In this document: in pieces, positions 1-7,244 of the stretch
How positions within the stretch are numbered: position 1 is the stretch's first letter
Layout: each line of letters begins with the position of its first letter
Source of the DNA: Pseudomonadota bacterium
GTDB lineage: Bacteria; Pseudomonadota; Gammaproteobacteria; Burkholderiales; Burkholderiaceae_B
Assembly: GCA_023432075.1 (NCBI GenBank)
Contig: JAEYVD010000178.1
Coordinates: 1 to 9,540 of the forward strand
Direction: 5' to 3'
Length of the DNA stretch: 9,540 nucleotides
Position numbers and translations under genes: made by a program
The notes under the pieces: generated by a model
Databases searched by the model: none
The model's input: only the letters and a program-made list of their open reading frames with translations
What the model was told of the DNA's origin: nothing

Positions 1-664
<664 letters not shown>

Positions 665-992
665 GATCTTGTCTCCAATCGGTGATTCTGTTGTTTATGC
701 TGCTTTTTTATTACCCACCTGCAACCGTATCGCCGCGCTCTTACGGGCACCTTACGCAAAATGCGGGCCAGAGCCCGCAGCTTGACGAGGCCCAAGGCGA
801 TGCGTCTGCGCCGGGTCTGGGCAGGAAGACGCCACAAGGCGCCAACCGGGCAGCATGCACAAGCCAACGACGCGCCCTCACGCGGCGCGCCAACAATGCC
901 AAGCAATCAACGTGCGCCGCCGCATCGAAACGCGCCGGCGCAAAGGCAGTCCATAAGGATAGCAGCCGCATCAGGCTTGACGAATACGGCAT
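665..992. other. Intergenic region between the permease gene and acs; no gene seen
   Basis: This 328-base gap separates two minus-strand genes. Open frames cross it on both strands, but none has a ribosome site, a recognisable protein or support from neighbours. The part next to acs (about 681-715) is AT-rich against a GC-rich background and probably holds the acs promoter. I could not find a convincing -35/-10 pair there: TTGC-type and CATAAA-type boxes occur on the minus strand, but the spacing is poor. The middle contains the stem-loop at 762-779. A second inverted repeat, TGCGCCG at 913-919 with CGGCGCA at 936-942, has no following T-run and may be chance in such GC-rich DNA. Confidence 0.6.
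758..779 (-). terminator. Candidate rho-independent terminator after the prpE operon
   Basis: Read on the minus strand, TGCGGGC pairs with GCCCGCA around a TCTG loop (arms 773-779 and 762-768), followed by TTTT (761-758). The 7-bp GC-rich stem is perfect, but the T-run is short. It sits 213 bases beyond the permease stop codon and about 94 bases before the acs start, so it could end the prpE-hbpS-permease transcript and insulate acs. Confidence 0.5.
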
Positions 993-2333
993 TCAGCCGG
1001 CCTGCCGGGCGAGACCGCGCTTCATGTCCACCCGCGACAACAGGACCAGCCCTCCCACGAAGAACAGCCCCGTGACGAGGATGGCCAGGCGATGATTGCC
1101 CTCCGTGCCCCACGTCACCAGCCCATACGTCAACGGGCCGATCACGGCGGCAAGCTGCACGGCAAACGTCCATAGCGAATAGAACTCGGCCAGCCGGCCC
1201 GCGGGCGCCAGCGCGCCGGTCATGGCGCGGCCCGCGCTTTGCGTGGTGCCCATGCACAGCCCGGCCAGCGCGGCCGCCACCCAGAACACGGGCGCGGTCA
1301 CGGCCGAGTAGGCCACCAGCACCATCACGATCCACCCGGCCAGCGTGATGGCCAGCGCCGGCTTGTGGCCGATGCGGTCCTGCACGTAGCCGAATGAAAA
1401 CGCCCCCGCCGCCGCGCCGATATTCACCGTGAACACCAGCAGCATGATCTGCGGCGTGGTGAAGCCCATGACTTCGGACGCGTACACGGCCGCCAGCGTG
1501 ATCACAACGGAGATCCCGGCCTGGTAGCAGGCAATGCACATCAAGAGGCGGCGGAACTCCGGAAAGTGCAGGCCCGTCTCGCGCCAGGCGTACGCCAGCC
1601 GCTTGAGCATGTGCAGCGCGGCCGGATTGCCCGGCTGCGGCCGTGCGCGCTCGCGCAGCAGAAAGAACGACGGCAGCGCAGCCAGCGCAAAGACAGATGC
1701 GGTCACCACGATGACCCACGGCACGAACTCTTCGGCGGTGGCGCCGCGGGCCTCGGCCAGCGTCACCACGACGAGCGACAGGCCCAGCGTCAGCATGCCG
1801 CCGCAATAGCCGAAGCTCCAGCCCCAGCCCGACACGCGGCCCAGCGCCTGCGGCCGCGCCAGTTCGGGCAGGAAGGCGGCGACCACGGATTCACCGACGC
1901 AATAGCAGTAGTTGGAGACGACGATGGCGGCCAGCGCGAGCCACACGTCGCCGGGTCCGGCCTGCGTAAGCACCAGCGTGGCGGCCACGCAGCCGATCGT
2001 GCTGGTGTAAAGCAGCCGCCGCTTGCTGGCCCGCGCATCGGCGCGCGCGCCCAGCGTGGGCATGGTCAGCATGATGAGCAGGTAAGACAGCGACAGCGCC
2101 GCCGTCCAGGCCAGCGTGGCCCACGAGGCGCGCCCGCCTACCACGCCGACGAAATAGGTGCTGAAGACCGCCGTGAGAATCACGGTGGTGTAGCCGGAGT
2201 TCGCGAAGTCGTACATGGCCCAGGCCAGGACTTCGCGGCGGGTGACGCCCGGGTTCAGCGGACCGTCGTCCGCCGCCCGGGGGTCCTGCGCGGAAACGCC
2301 GGCAGGCGTTTCCGGCGGCTGCGCCTGGCTCAT
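993..2333 (-). CDS. MFS permease, UMF1/Atg22-like family
   Basis: A 446-residue inner-membrane protein with about twelve hydrophobic segments, typical of MFS carriers. The first transmembrane region carries AWAMYDFANSGYTTVI (37-52), a signature of the UMF1 (Atg22-like) family. Other family-like stretches are AFLPELA followed by RVSGWGWSFGYCGG (153-179), the short loop GYVQDRIGHKP (315-325) between helices in the second half, and TQSAGRAMTGALAP ending in GRLAEFYSLWTF (364-390). A hydrophilic tail of about 30 residues precedes the first helix. The start ATG overlaps the stop of the upstream HbpS-like gene by four bases (ATGA, 2330-2333), so translation is probably coupled. The substrate cannot be read from sequence. 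Bacterial members of this family are mostly uncharacterised; linkage to prpE suggests a short-chain organic acid, but this is inference. I am confident of the family, not of the function. Confidence 0.9.
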   Translation of the reverse strand: MSQAQPPETPAGVSAQDPRAADDGPLNPGVTRREVLAWAMYDFANSGYTTVILTAVFSTYFVGVVGGRASWATLAWTAALSLSYLLIMLTMPTLGARADARASKRRLLYTSTIGCVAATLVLTQAGPGDVWLALAAIVVSNYCYCVGESVVAAFLPELARPQALGRVSGWGWSFGYCGGMLTLGLSLVVVTLAEARGATAEEFVPWVIVVTASVFALAALPSFFLLRERARPQPGNPAALHMLKRLAYAWRETGLHFPEFRRLLMCIACYQAGISVVITLAAVYASEVMGFTTPQIMLLVFTVNIGAAAGAFSFGYVQDRIGHKPALAITLAGWIVMVLVAYSAVTAPVFWVAAALAGLCMGTTQSAGRAMTGALAPAGRLAEFYSLWTFAVQLAAVIGPLTYGLVTWGTEGNHRLAILVTGLFFVGGLVLLSRVDMKRGLARQAG

Positions 2334-2737
2334 AGGCCCAGCGCGGCGATGCCTGCTTGTGCGATCTGCACGTCTTCGGTCGACTTCACGCCCGAGACGC
2401 CCACCGCGCCGATGACCTGGCCGTCGGCGATGACCGGAACGCCGCCCTCAAGCATGCCTTCGATCAGGGGCGCCGACAGGAACGAGTAGCGGCCGTTGTT
2501 GATGAGTTCTTCGTAGATGCGCGATTCGCGGCGGCCCAGCGCGGCCGTCTTGGCCTTGGCCGGCGCGATGTGCGACGAGATGGGAGCCGCATCGTCCAGT
2601 CGCAGCATGCCCAGCAGATGGCCGCCATCGTCGGTCACGGCGATGGTGACGGCCCACTTGTTCTGCAAGGCGTGTGCTTCGGCCGCGGCCAGGATCTTTT
2701 TGACGTCGTCGGCGCTCAGCACGGGTTTGGTTTTCAT
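2330..2737 (-). CDS. HbpS/GlcG-like small protein (DUF336 family)
   Basis: A 135-residue soluble protein of the HbpS/GlcG (formerly DUF336) family, which also includes the C-terminal domain of PduO. Members bind heme or corrinoid-type ligands or are of unknown function; glcG lies in glycolate operons. Seen here: an N-terminal helix (LSADDVKKILAAAEAHA, 7-23), the core strand AVTDDGGHLLGMLRLDDA (33-50), a helix with AKAKTAALGRRES (60-72), and the family's glycine-rich C-terminal signature GGVPV followed by GQVIGAVGVSG (98-116). No signal peptide is visible, so it should be cytoplasmic. Its start overlaps the prpE stop (ATGA, 2734-2737) and its stop overlaps the permease start (2330-2333), making it the middle gene of a coupled operon. 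I cannot assign its ligand or role; a function in handling the propionate-pathway substrate or a cofactor is only suggested by context. Confidence 0.9.
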   Translation of the reverse strand: MKTKPVLSADDVKKILAAAEAHALQNKWAVTIAVTDDGGHLLGMLRLDDAAPISSHIAPAKAKTAALGRRESRIYEELINNGRYSFLSAPLIEGMLEGGVPVIADGQVIGAVGVSGVKSTEDVQIAQAGIAALGL

Positions 2738-4623
2738 TGCAGTGACTCCTTGATCTGTTCGAGGGCGTTAGGGTCTTCCATGGTGGTAAGGTCGCCGGGA
2801 TCGCGCGACTCGCATACCGCGACGATCGCGCGGCGCAGCACCTTGCCGGAACGGGTCTTAGGCAGCGCGCCCACGAACCGGATCCTGGCCGGCCTTGCCA
2901 CCGCCCCAAGCTGTTCTTCCACCAGGCGCATGATATCGCCTTCCAGCTGCTTTGCCGCTTCCGGCGTGTCGGCGCCGGCGGGATTCTTCAGCACGGCAAA
3001 CGCCATGGCGACCTGCCCCTTCAGCGGGTCGGCCACCCCCACCACCGCGCATTCGGCAATGCCGCTGTGGCTGTTGACGGATTCCTCGATTTCGCGCGTG
3101 CCCAACCGGTGGCCCGCCACGTTGATCACGTCGTCCGTGCGGCCCAGGATGAACCAGTAGCCGTCGGCATCCACCCGCCCCCAGTCGAAGGTCGAATACA
3201 CCTGGCGGCCCGGAATCGACGTGAAATAGGTCTCGACGAAGCGCGCGTCGTCGCCCCAGATGGTGGACATGGCGCCCGGCGGCAGCGGCGGCACGATGGC
3301 CACCACACCCTTCTGGTCGGGCCCAAGATCCTCGCCGGTGGACTCGCTGACGATGCGCGCGTCAAAGCCGTAGACCGGGAACGAGGGGCTGCCGAACCGG
3401 GTGGGGACTTTTTCGATGCCGGGCTGCGCCGACAGGATCGGCCAGCCGGATTCCGTTTGCCAGTAGTTGTCGATGATGGGCTTGCCCAGCCCTTCGGAGA
3501 TCCATTGCGCGGTCGGCTCGTCCAGCGGCTCCCCGGCCAGGTAGACGGCGCGCAGGGTGGAAAGGTCATGCCGCTTGAGCAATTCGGGATCCTGGCGCTT
3601 GAGCACGCGCACGGCCGTGGGCGCCGAGAAGAGCGTATTCACGCCGTACTGCTCGACCAGCTTCCAGAGGATCGCGCCATCCGGGCGCACGGGCGTCCCT
3701 TCGTACAGGATGGTCGATTGCCCGCCAATGAGCGGTCCGTAGACAATATAGGAATGCCCCACTACCCAGCCGATGTCGCTGGTGCAGAAATAGGTGTCGC
3801 CGGGGCGGCCGTCGAACAGGTATTCCATGGACGAGGCCAGCGCCACGGCGTAGCCGCCCGTGTCGCGCTGCACGCCCTTGGGACGGCCGGTGGTGCCGGA
3901 GGTGTAGAGGATGTAGCTAGGCTCGGACGATTCCAGCCATTCGACGGGCACCCGCGCGCCGCGGTGGCGTTCGCGCAGCGTCGCGTAGTCCTGGTCGCGC
4001 CCGGCCACCGGCTCGAACGGCGCCAGGCCGCGGTCGAACACCACCACCGACGCCGGCGGCGACTTGGCCAGACTCAAGGCACGGTCCAGCAGCGGCTTGT
4101 ATGGCACGACCTTGCCGCCGCGCGAGCCGCCATCCGTGCACACCACCACCTTGGGCGCCGCATCGTCGATGCGCTGCGCGAGGTTCACGGATGCAAACCC
4201 GCCGAACACCACCGAGTGGACCGCGCCGATCCGGGCGCACGCCAGCATCGTGAATACCGCTTCGGGCACCATGGGCATGTAAAGCAGGACCCGGTCGCCG
4301 CGCCCCACGCCCAGTTCGCGCAACATGGCGGCGGCGGCGTTCACTTCTTCAAAGACGTCCTGCCGCGTATAGACGTGCTCGCGATCCACTTCCGTGGAGA
4401 CCCAGATGAGGGCCGGCTTGTCAGCCTGCGTGGGCAGCCAGCGGTCTACCGCGTTGTGACACAGGTTGGTGCGCCCGCCGACGAACCACTTGGCGAAGGG
4501 CGGACGCGAGAAGTCCAGCACACTGTCAAATGGCGTTTCCCAGTGAATGCGCGTGGCCTCTTCGCGCCAGAACGCATCGCGGTCATGAACCGAGCGATAG
4601 TGGAAATCCCGGGTTCTTTGCAT
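2734..4623 (-). CDS. prpE: Propionyl-CoA synthetase PrpE (propionate--CoA ligase, AMP-forming)
   Basis: Activates propionate to propionyl-CoA through a propionyl-AMP intermediate, in the cytoplasm. The 629 residues match the full length usual for PrpE. Domains in order: the ACS N-terminal cap (about 1-60, with FWREEATRIHWETPFDSVLD at 18-37); the AMP-binding core with the P-loop YTSGTTGRPKG (240-250), the substrate-pocket segment FCTSDIGWVVGHSYIVYGPL (279-298), EGTPVRPDGAILW (308-320) and the adenine motif DNYWQTESGWP (385-395); the hinge and mobile C-domain GRTDDVINVAGHRL (494-507); and the catalytic lysine K594 in PKTRSGKVLRR (588-598), the site acetylated by Pat-type enzymes in related synthetases. 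EGTPxRPD, rather than the EGVPxYPD typical of Acs, favours PrpE. An AGGAG-type ribosome site lies just upstream of the ATG at 4623. It is the first gene of an ATGA-overlapping operon. No prpB, prpC or prpD is adjacent, unlike the classical methylcitrate operon. Confidence 0.95.
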   Translation of the reverse strand: MQRTRDFHYRSVHDRDAFWREEATRIHWETPFDSVLDFSRPPFAKWFVGGRTNLCHNAVDRWLPTQADKPALIWVSTEVDREHVYTRQDVFEEVNAAAAMLRELGVGRGDRVLLYMPMVPEAVFTMLACARIGAVHSVVFGGFASVNLAQRIDDAAPKVVVCTDGGSRGGKVVPYKPLLDRALSLAKSPPASVVVFDRGLAPFEPVAGRDQDYATLRERHRGARVPVEWLESSEPSYILYTSGTTGRPKGVQRDTGGYAVALASSMEYLFDGRPGDTYFCTSDIGWVVGHSYIVYGPLIGGQSTILYEGTPVRPDGAILWKLVEQYGVNTLFSAPTAVRVLKRQDPELLKRHDLSTLRAVYLAGEPLDEPTAQWISEGLGKPIIDNYWQTESGWPILSAQPGIEKVPTRFGSPSFPVYGFDARIVSESTGEDLGPDQKGVVAIVPPLPPGAMSTIWGDDARFVETYFTSIPGRQVYSTFDWGRVDADGYWFILGRTDDVINVAGHRLGTREIEESVNSHSGIAECAVVGVADPLKGQVAMAFAVLKNPAGADTPEAAKQLEGDIMRLVEEQLGAVARPARIRFVGALPKTRSGKVLRRAIVAVCESRDPGDLTTMEDPNALEQIKESLQ

Positions 4624-4648
4624 GGTTGTCTCCTGGTATTGTTCATAG

Positions 4649-4658
4649 GCCTTAAGGC
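4649..4658. repeat. Perfect palindrome GCCTTAAGGC in the prpE leader
   Basis: GCCTTAAGGC is a 10-base perfect palindrome 25 bases upstream of the prpE start codon, in the probable 5' leader or promoter. A related GGCCTTAA occurs again near 4788-4795. It could be an operator half or whole site, but it is short enough to occur by chance. Confidence 0.3.
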
Positions 4659-4715
4659 TGATTGATTTTTTGTCTAGTCTTTTCAGTCATTCTGGTAGGC
4701 AAACCTTGCACGAGG

Positions 4716-4726
4716 CTTGCCGCAAG
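4716..4726. repeat. Palindrome CTTGCCGCAAG upstream of prpE
   Basis: CTTGC-C-GCAAG is an 11-base odd palindrome about 95 bases upstream of the prpE start, partly overlapping a TTGACT-like -35 on the minus strand (4723-4728). Its position suits a regulator site for the prpE operon. TTGC/GCAA-type elements are known for some short-chain acyl-CoA responsive regulators, but I see no specific match that would name the regulator. Confidence 0.3.
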
Positions 4727-4803
4727 TCAAAAAATTCTTCCAGATGTCCACGCTGCATGGATATTTAGGGCCGTTACGTCACGAATCGGCCTTAAAAGTT
4801 TGG

Positions 4804-4809
4804 TAGAAT
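4804..4809 (+). promoter_or_regulatory. Possible -10 box (TAGAAT) for the lipoprotein leader
   Basis: TAGAAT matches TATAAT at five of six bases and is preceded by TTTGG; no convincing -35 lies 16-18 bases upstream. If used, transcription would start near 4816, giving a leader of about 97 bases before the lipoprotein start that contains the stem-loop at 4858-4882. Confidence 0.3.
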
Positions 4810-4857
4810 CCCCGCGAAGTTGCACATAATTGTTGAATTTGCTGACATTTCGGCCCC

Positions 4858-4882
4858 ATCCGCGGCTAAAGCGCGGGTTTTT
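4858..4882 (+). terminator. Small stem-loop with T-run in the lipoprotein leader (possible attenuator)
   Basis: ATCCGCG (4858-4864) can pair with CGCGGGT (4872-4878) with one G-T wobble around loop GCTAAAG, followed directly by TTTT (4879-4882). This looks like a compact intrinsic terminator, but it sits upstream of a gene reading the same way. It could be an attenuator, the end of a short RNA starting near 4816, or chance. Confidence 0.35.
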
Positions 4883-4912
4883 GCTGTCATTCAGTGAATC
4901 ATCCCCAGGCGA

Positions 4913-5572
4913 ATGCATCGACACTCCAAACCCGCGCGATTCAATTCAACCACTGGCCATGCAAAGCGCGGTCTGCGCATGCTCGCCTTGGTTGCTTGCT
5001 TTGCGGGTCTGGCCGGTTGTGCAAGCACTAGTCAAAAGTCAACCGCCCATACGTCCGAGATCGATCCCTACGAGATGGAATGGGTTGCCACCGCCGATGA
5101 CCCGATCGGCATGCTGGTGGTCCAGAAATTCAAGCGTGAACGCCAGCGCACCCATTCGGGTGTCGGCAGCGACAACGCCATGGTCAGCGAAGCCCTGAAC
5201 CACCTGGGCATCCGCTACCGTTTCGGCGGCAGTACCCCCGAAACCGGCTTTGACTGTAGCGGCCTGGTCGCTTACTCGGCCGAACGCGGCCTGGGCCTCA
5301 AGCTGCCCCGCAACGCCGCTGAAATCGCCCAGCAAGGCGTGGCCGTCGCCAAAAACGAACTGCAGGTCGGCGACCTCGTCTTCTTCAATACCATGGGCCG
5401 CCGCTATTCCCACGTTGGCATCTACCTGGGCGACGACCGCTTCGTGCATTCCCCCAGCGCCGGTGGCGTGGTGCGCGTCGAAAGCATGACCATGGCCTAC
5501 TGGTCCAAGCGCTACAACGGCGCCCGCCGCCTGGACAACACCCTGATGGCGTCGGCCCGCGCGGCCAACTGA
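4913..5572 (+). CDS. NlpC/P60-family peptidoglycan hydrolase, predicted lipoprotein
   Basis: A predicted lipid-anchored endopeptidase that cleaves peptide stems of peptidoglycan, acting in the periplasm. The 219 residues begin with a signal peptide: basic n-region (K18, R19, R22), hydrophobic MLALVACFAGL and lipobox LAGC with the lipidated Cys at 36. After a linker comes the NlpC/P60 domain (about 86-207) with the full catalytic set: nucleophile C115 in FDCSGLV, H167 in YSHVGIYLG and H179 in FVHSPS. YRFGGSTPETG (102-112), LPRNAAEIAQQG (131-142) and VGDLVFF (152-158) are also typical. I keep the ATG at 4913: the only other in-frame start nearby (ATG, 4979) would leave a signal peptide with no positive charges. 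The ribosome site is weak (AGG, 3 bases before ATG). It diverges from prpE and ends at a strong terminator, so it is probably monocistronic. The domain resembles Spr/MepS-type hydrolases; exact specificity is not readable. Confidence 0.93.
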   Translation: MHRHSKPARFNSTTGHAKRGLRMLALVACFAGLAGCASTSQKSTAHTSEIDPYEMEWVATADDPIGMLVVQKFKRERQRTHSGVGSDNAMVSEALNHLGIRYRFGGSTPETGFDCSGLVAYSAERGLGLKLPRNAAEIAQQGVAVAKNELQVGDLVFFNTMGRRYSHVGIYLGDDRFVHSPSAGGVVRVESMTMAYWSKRYNGARRLDNTLMASARAAN

Positions 5573-5648
5573 CCGCCCACCTAGACTGCCGCCCTTTTCA
5601 GGGCAACATCTTCGCACGCAGGCCAACCTGCCGCCATCGTCCAAATGC

Positions 5649-5693
5649 AAAACGCCGCCCGACTTCCCATCCGGCGGCGTTTTCGTTTTTTCT
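5649..5693. terminator. Intrinsic terminator shared by the convergent lipoprotein and DUF2325 genes
   Basis: AAAACGCCGCC (5649-5659) pairs perfectly with GGCGGCGTTTT (5673-5683) around a 13-base loop. It is followed on the plus strand by a T-rich tract with TTTTTT, 77 bases beyond the lipoprotein stop. On the minus strand the stem ends in TTTTG, so it can also end the DUF2325 transcript arriving from the other side. No gene is seen in the rest of 5573-5766. Confidence 0.88.
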
Positions 5694-5766
5694 CTTCGCG
5701 GCGATCAGACCGCAGGCCGTATCGGCCTCCCCAGTTTGTCTTGGATGCGCGGCAAGACGCGTCCCG

Positions 5767-6090
5767 TCAATGAACGGTGCCGGCGCGCGGGCACAACCCG
5801 CACTGCTGCAGGGCTTGCTGCATGCTGCACACGGAACGGCGACAAGCCACGACCCGGATGCCGCCGCGCTGCGCCGCGTTGCGGAAGGTCTTCATGACGT
5901 TGTGACCAAGAAAATCGGTCAGCAAAATGACCAATTGCGTGCCGGAGGGCAACTGCAAGGTCTTCTTTTGATGCGAGGGATCGCGCCCGCTGATGTGGTG
6001 CGTGATCGAGATGTTGTGTCCTTTGAGCAGATCGGGAATATTGCCGAGGCGGTCGGCGCCCACTACCACTGCACTAAGTCCTGCCGTCAT
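5767..6090 (-). CDS. DUF2325 domain protein, small and cysteine-containing, probably iron-regulated
   Basis: A 107-residue protein matching the DUF2325 family, whose function is not established. An N-terminal Rossmann-like start (AVVVGADRLGNIPDLL, 7-22) is followed by HNISITHHISGRDPSHQKK (25-43), LVILLTDFLGHNVM (53-66), where the strand meets the conserved F-xx-H-x-V-M segment, and IRVVACRRSVCSM (78-90). Four cysteines cluster near the C-terminus: C83-x4-C88 and C97-x2-C100, a pattern that could bind metal or be redox-active. There is no signal peptide or membrane segment, so it is cytoplasmic. The ATG at 6090 has GAGG at 6100-6097, 6 bases upstream. A well-formed promoter with an overlapping Fur-box-like site lies 30-60 bases upstream, so expression probably rises on iron limitation. 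It stands alone, convergent with the lipoprotein gene and separated from the cysB-like gene by a terminator. Confidence 0.87.
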   Translation of the reverse strand: MTAGLSAVVVGADRLGNIPDLLKGHNISITHHISGRDPSHQKKTLQLPSGTQLVILLTDFLGHNVMKTFRNAAQRGGIRVVACRRSVCSMQQALQQCGLCPRAGTVH

Positions 6091-6120
6091 GATTTACCTC
6101 ACTGGGTCGTTGAGCCTGGA

Positions 6121-6139
6121 TGTAATGATAATGATTCCT
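6121..6139. promoter_or_regulatory. Fur-box-like operator upstream of the DUF2325 gene
   Basis: The 19 bases at 6121-6139 match the classical Fur box (GATAATGATAATCATTATC) at 13 positions, including ten in a row, TAATGATAAT (6123-6132), followed after one base by ATT. A second register six bases on gives a similar score, as expected for hexamer-repeat Fur sites. It overlaps the -10 box of the DUF2325 promoter, the usual position for iron-dependent repression. Confidence 0.6.
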
Positions 6140-6152
6140 ATTTTTTCGTCAA
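6125..6152 (-). promoter_or_regulatory. Sigma70-type promoter of the DUF2325 gene
   Basis: On the minus strand TTGACG (6152-6147, five of six to TTGACA) lies 16 bases from TATCAT (6130-6125, five of six to TATAAT). The start of transcription would be near 6118, giving a leader of about 28 bases to the ATG at 6090 with GAGG in between. This is the clearest promoter in the window. The stretch 6105-6190 is strongly AT-rich compared with its surroundings. Confidence 0.7.
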
Positions 6153-6239
6153 CTTAAATGAGATCAGTTCTTATTTAATTATTTTTATGAGCTTGTCGAA
6201 AGGGATAGCCGTCTCACCCTTCCCGCCTGAATGGCAGGC

Positions 6240-6276
6240 AAAAAAAACGCGACGTCGCAAGGACGTCGCGCTTTTT
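6240..6276 (-). terminator. Intrinsic terminator of the cysB-like gene
   Basis: CGCGACGTC (6248-6256) pairs perfectly with GACGTCGCG (6262-6270) around a 5-base loop. It is flanked by eight A's (6240-6247) on one side and CTTTTT on the other. On the minus strand this gives a 9-bp stem followed by TTTTTTTT, 30 bases beyond the cysB-like stop: a strong intrinsic terminator that could work in both directions. Confidence 0.9.
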
Positions 6277-6299
6277 CAAGCATGCTGCGGGGATGCGGG

Positions 6300-7244
6300 C
6301 TACTTCGGCGTGCCCTGCACCGCGTCGGTGACGACGGCCCGGGTCAGCGACGGCGCCAGCATCTCCAGGAAGGTGTAGACGTAGTCGCGCAGGAACACGC
6401 CCGCCTTCACCCCCACGCGGGTGGTATGGGTGCCGAACAGATGCCCCACCGGCAGGCCGACCAGATTCGAGTCACGGCGCGGATCATAGGCAACGCCCGC
6501 GATGATGCCGATGCCCAGGCCCACGTCCACGTAGGTCTTGATCACGTCGGCGTCGATGGCTTCGAGCACGATGTCCGGATGGATGCCCTGGTTGGCGAAA
6601 ATCTCGTCGATCGTGCTGCGGCCGGTAAAGGCCCGGTCGTAGGTCACGATCGGGTATTCGGCCAGTTGCGCCAGCGACAGGCGCTTGGCGGCGCTGGAGG
6701 TCAGCTCGGCCAGCGGATGATCGGGCCGCACCACCACCGTGTGCTCCCACGCGTAGACCGGCAGCGTGGCCAGACCCGGCGTCAGCGCCAGCGATTCGGT
6801 CGCCAGCGCCAGATCCGCCTGTTCATGCAGTACCATTTCGGCCAGCTGGGCGGGGCTGCCCTCGGCCAGCGACAAGTGAACCTTGGGAAACTGCTTGCGG
6901 AACGCGGGAATCACGCGGGGCAGCAGATAGCGCGCCTGCGTGTGGGTGCAGGCAATGACCAGGCCGCCCTCGTCGCGGCGTGCGAATTCGTCGCTGACTT
7001 TTTTCAGGTTGTCGACCTCGCGCATGATGCGGTCGATCACCTGCGACACGGCCAGACCGGGCTTGGTCAGCCCCTTGATGCGCTTGCCATGACGTTCGAA
7101 GATCTTGATGCCCAGCTCGTCCTCGAACTCGATGATGGCCTTCGAAACGCCGGGCTGCGAGGTGTAGAGCATCCGGGCGGCTTCGGTCAGGTTGAAGTCG
7201 CGCCGGATGGTTTCACGCACGAAACGAAATTGCTGGAGGTTCAT
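6300..7244 (-). CDS. cysB: CysB-family LysR-type transcriptional regulator
   Basis: A DNA-binding regulator of the CysB/Cbl branch of the LysR family, which in enterics controls sulfur assimilation in response to O-acetylserine or sulfate-type ligands. The 314 residues compare with about 324 in the enteric protein. Seen: the winged helix-turn-helix at 1-60 with NLTEAARMLYTSQPGVSKAI (18-37) and FERHGKRIKGLT (49-60); the linker helix (about 65-90); and an effector domain with the CysB-specific ligand motif THTQARY (100-106), the T149-E150 position and DVGLGIGIIAGVAYD (240-254). The ATG at 7244 is preceded by AGGGG at 7256-7252 and a perfect inverted repeat. No sulfur gene lies in the window. 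The neighbour upstream in the same direction is mmsA, so the regulator may control sulfur genes elsewhere or, less likely, the adjacent catabolic genes. The symbol reflects the subfamily; the regulon is not shown. Confidence 0.9.
   Translation of the reverse strand: MNLQQFRFVRETIRRDFNLTEAARMLYTSQPGVSKAIIEFEDELGIKIFERHGKRIKGLTKPGLAVSQVIDRIMREVDNLKKVSDEFARRDEGGLVIACTHTQARYLLPRVIPAFRKQFPKVHLSLAEGSPAQLAEMVLHEQADLALATESLALTPGLATLPVYAWEHTVVVRPDHPLAELTSSAAKRLSLAQLAEYPIVTYDRAFTGRSTIDEIFANQGIHPDIVLEAIDADVIKTYVDVGLGIGIIAGVAYDPRRDSNLVGLPVGHLFGTHTTRVGVKAGVFLRDYVYTFLEMLAPSLTRAVVTDAVQGTPK

Larger units (their letters stand above)
4624..4912. promoter_or_regulatory. Divergent control region between prpE and the NlpC/P60 gene
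   Basis: These 289 bases must carry the promoters of two divergent units. The part near prpE is AT-rich and holds two short perfect palindromes (4649-4658 and 4716-4726, listed separately). The part near the lipoprotein gene holds a possible -10 (TAGAAT, 4804-4809) and a small stem-loop followed by T's (4858-4882). I could not fix a clear sigma70 promoter for prpE; TTGACT occurs on the minus strand near 4723-4728, but no good -10 lies at the right distance. A 65-residue minus-strand frame crosses this region with no sign of being a gene. Confidence 0.5.

Noticed and set aside
682..1095. Small plus-strand frames crossing the gap before acs as possible hypothetical genes
   Set aside because: They overlap the permease 3' end, lack ribosome sites and encode basic, unstructured sequence typical of GC-rich noncoding DNA.
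907..1806. A 299-codon minus-strand frame overlapping the permease gene
   Set aside because: It is an alternative frame of the permease gene, with arginine- and alanine-rich low-information protein and no membrane pattern.
3067..4665. A 532-codon plus-strand open frame opposite prpE
   Set aside because: It is antisense to a full-length PrpE with all catalytic motifs; its translation is rich in R, H, G, A and V in the manner of a GC-rich shadow frame, with no recognisable domain.
4727..4924. A 65-residue minus-strand frame between prpE and the lipoprotein gene
   Set aside because: It overlaps the lipoprotein start and probable promoter elements, and has no ribosome site or recognisable protein.
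4979..5572. ATG at 4979 as the lipoprotein start
   Set aside because: It would remove K18, R19 and R22 and leave an uncharged 13-residue stretch before the lipobox cysteine, a poor signal peptide.
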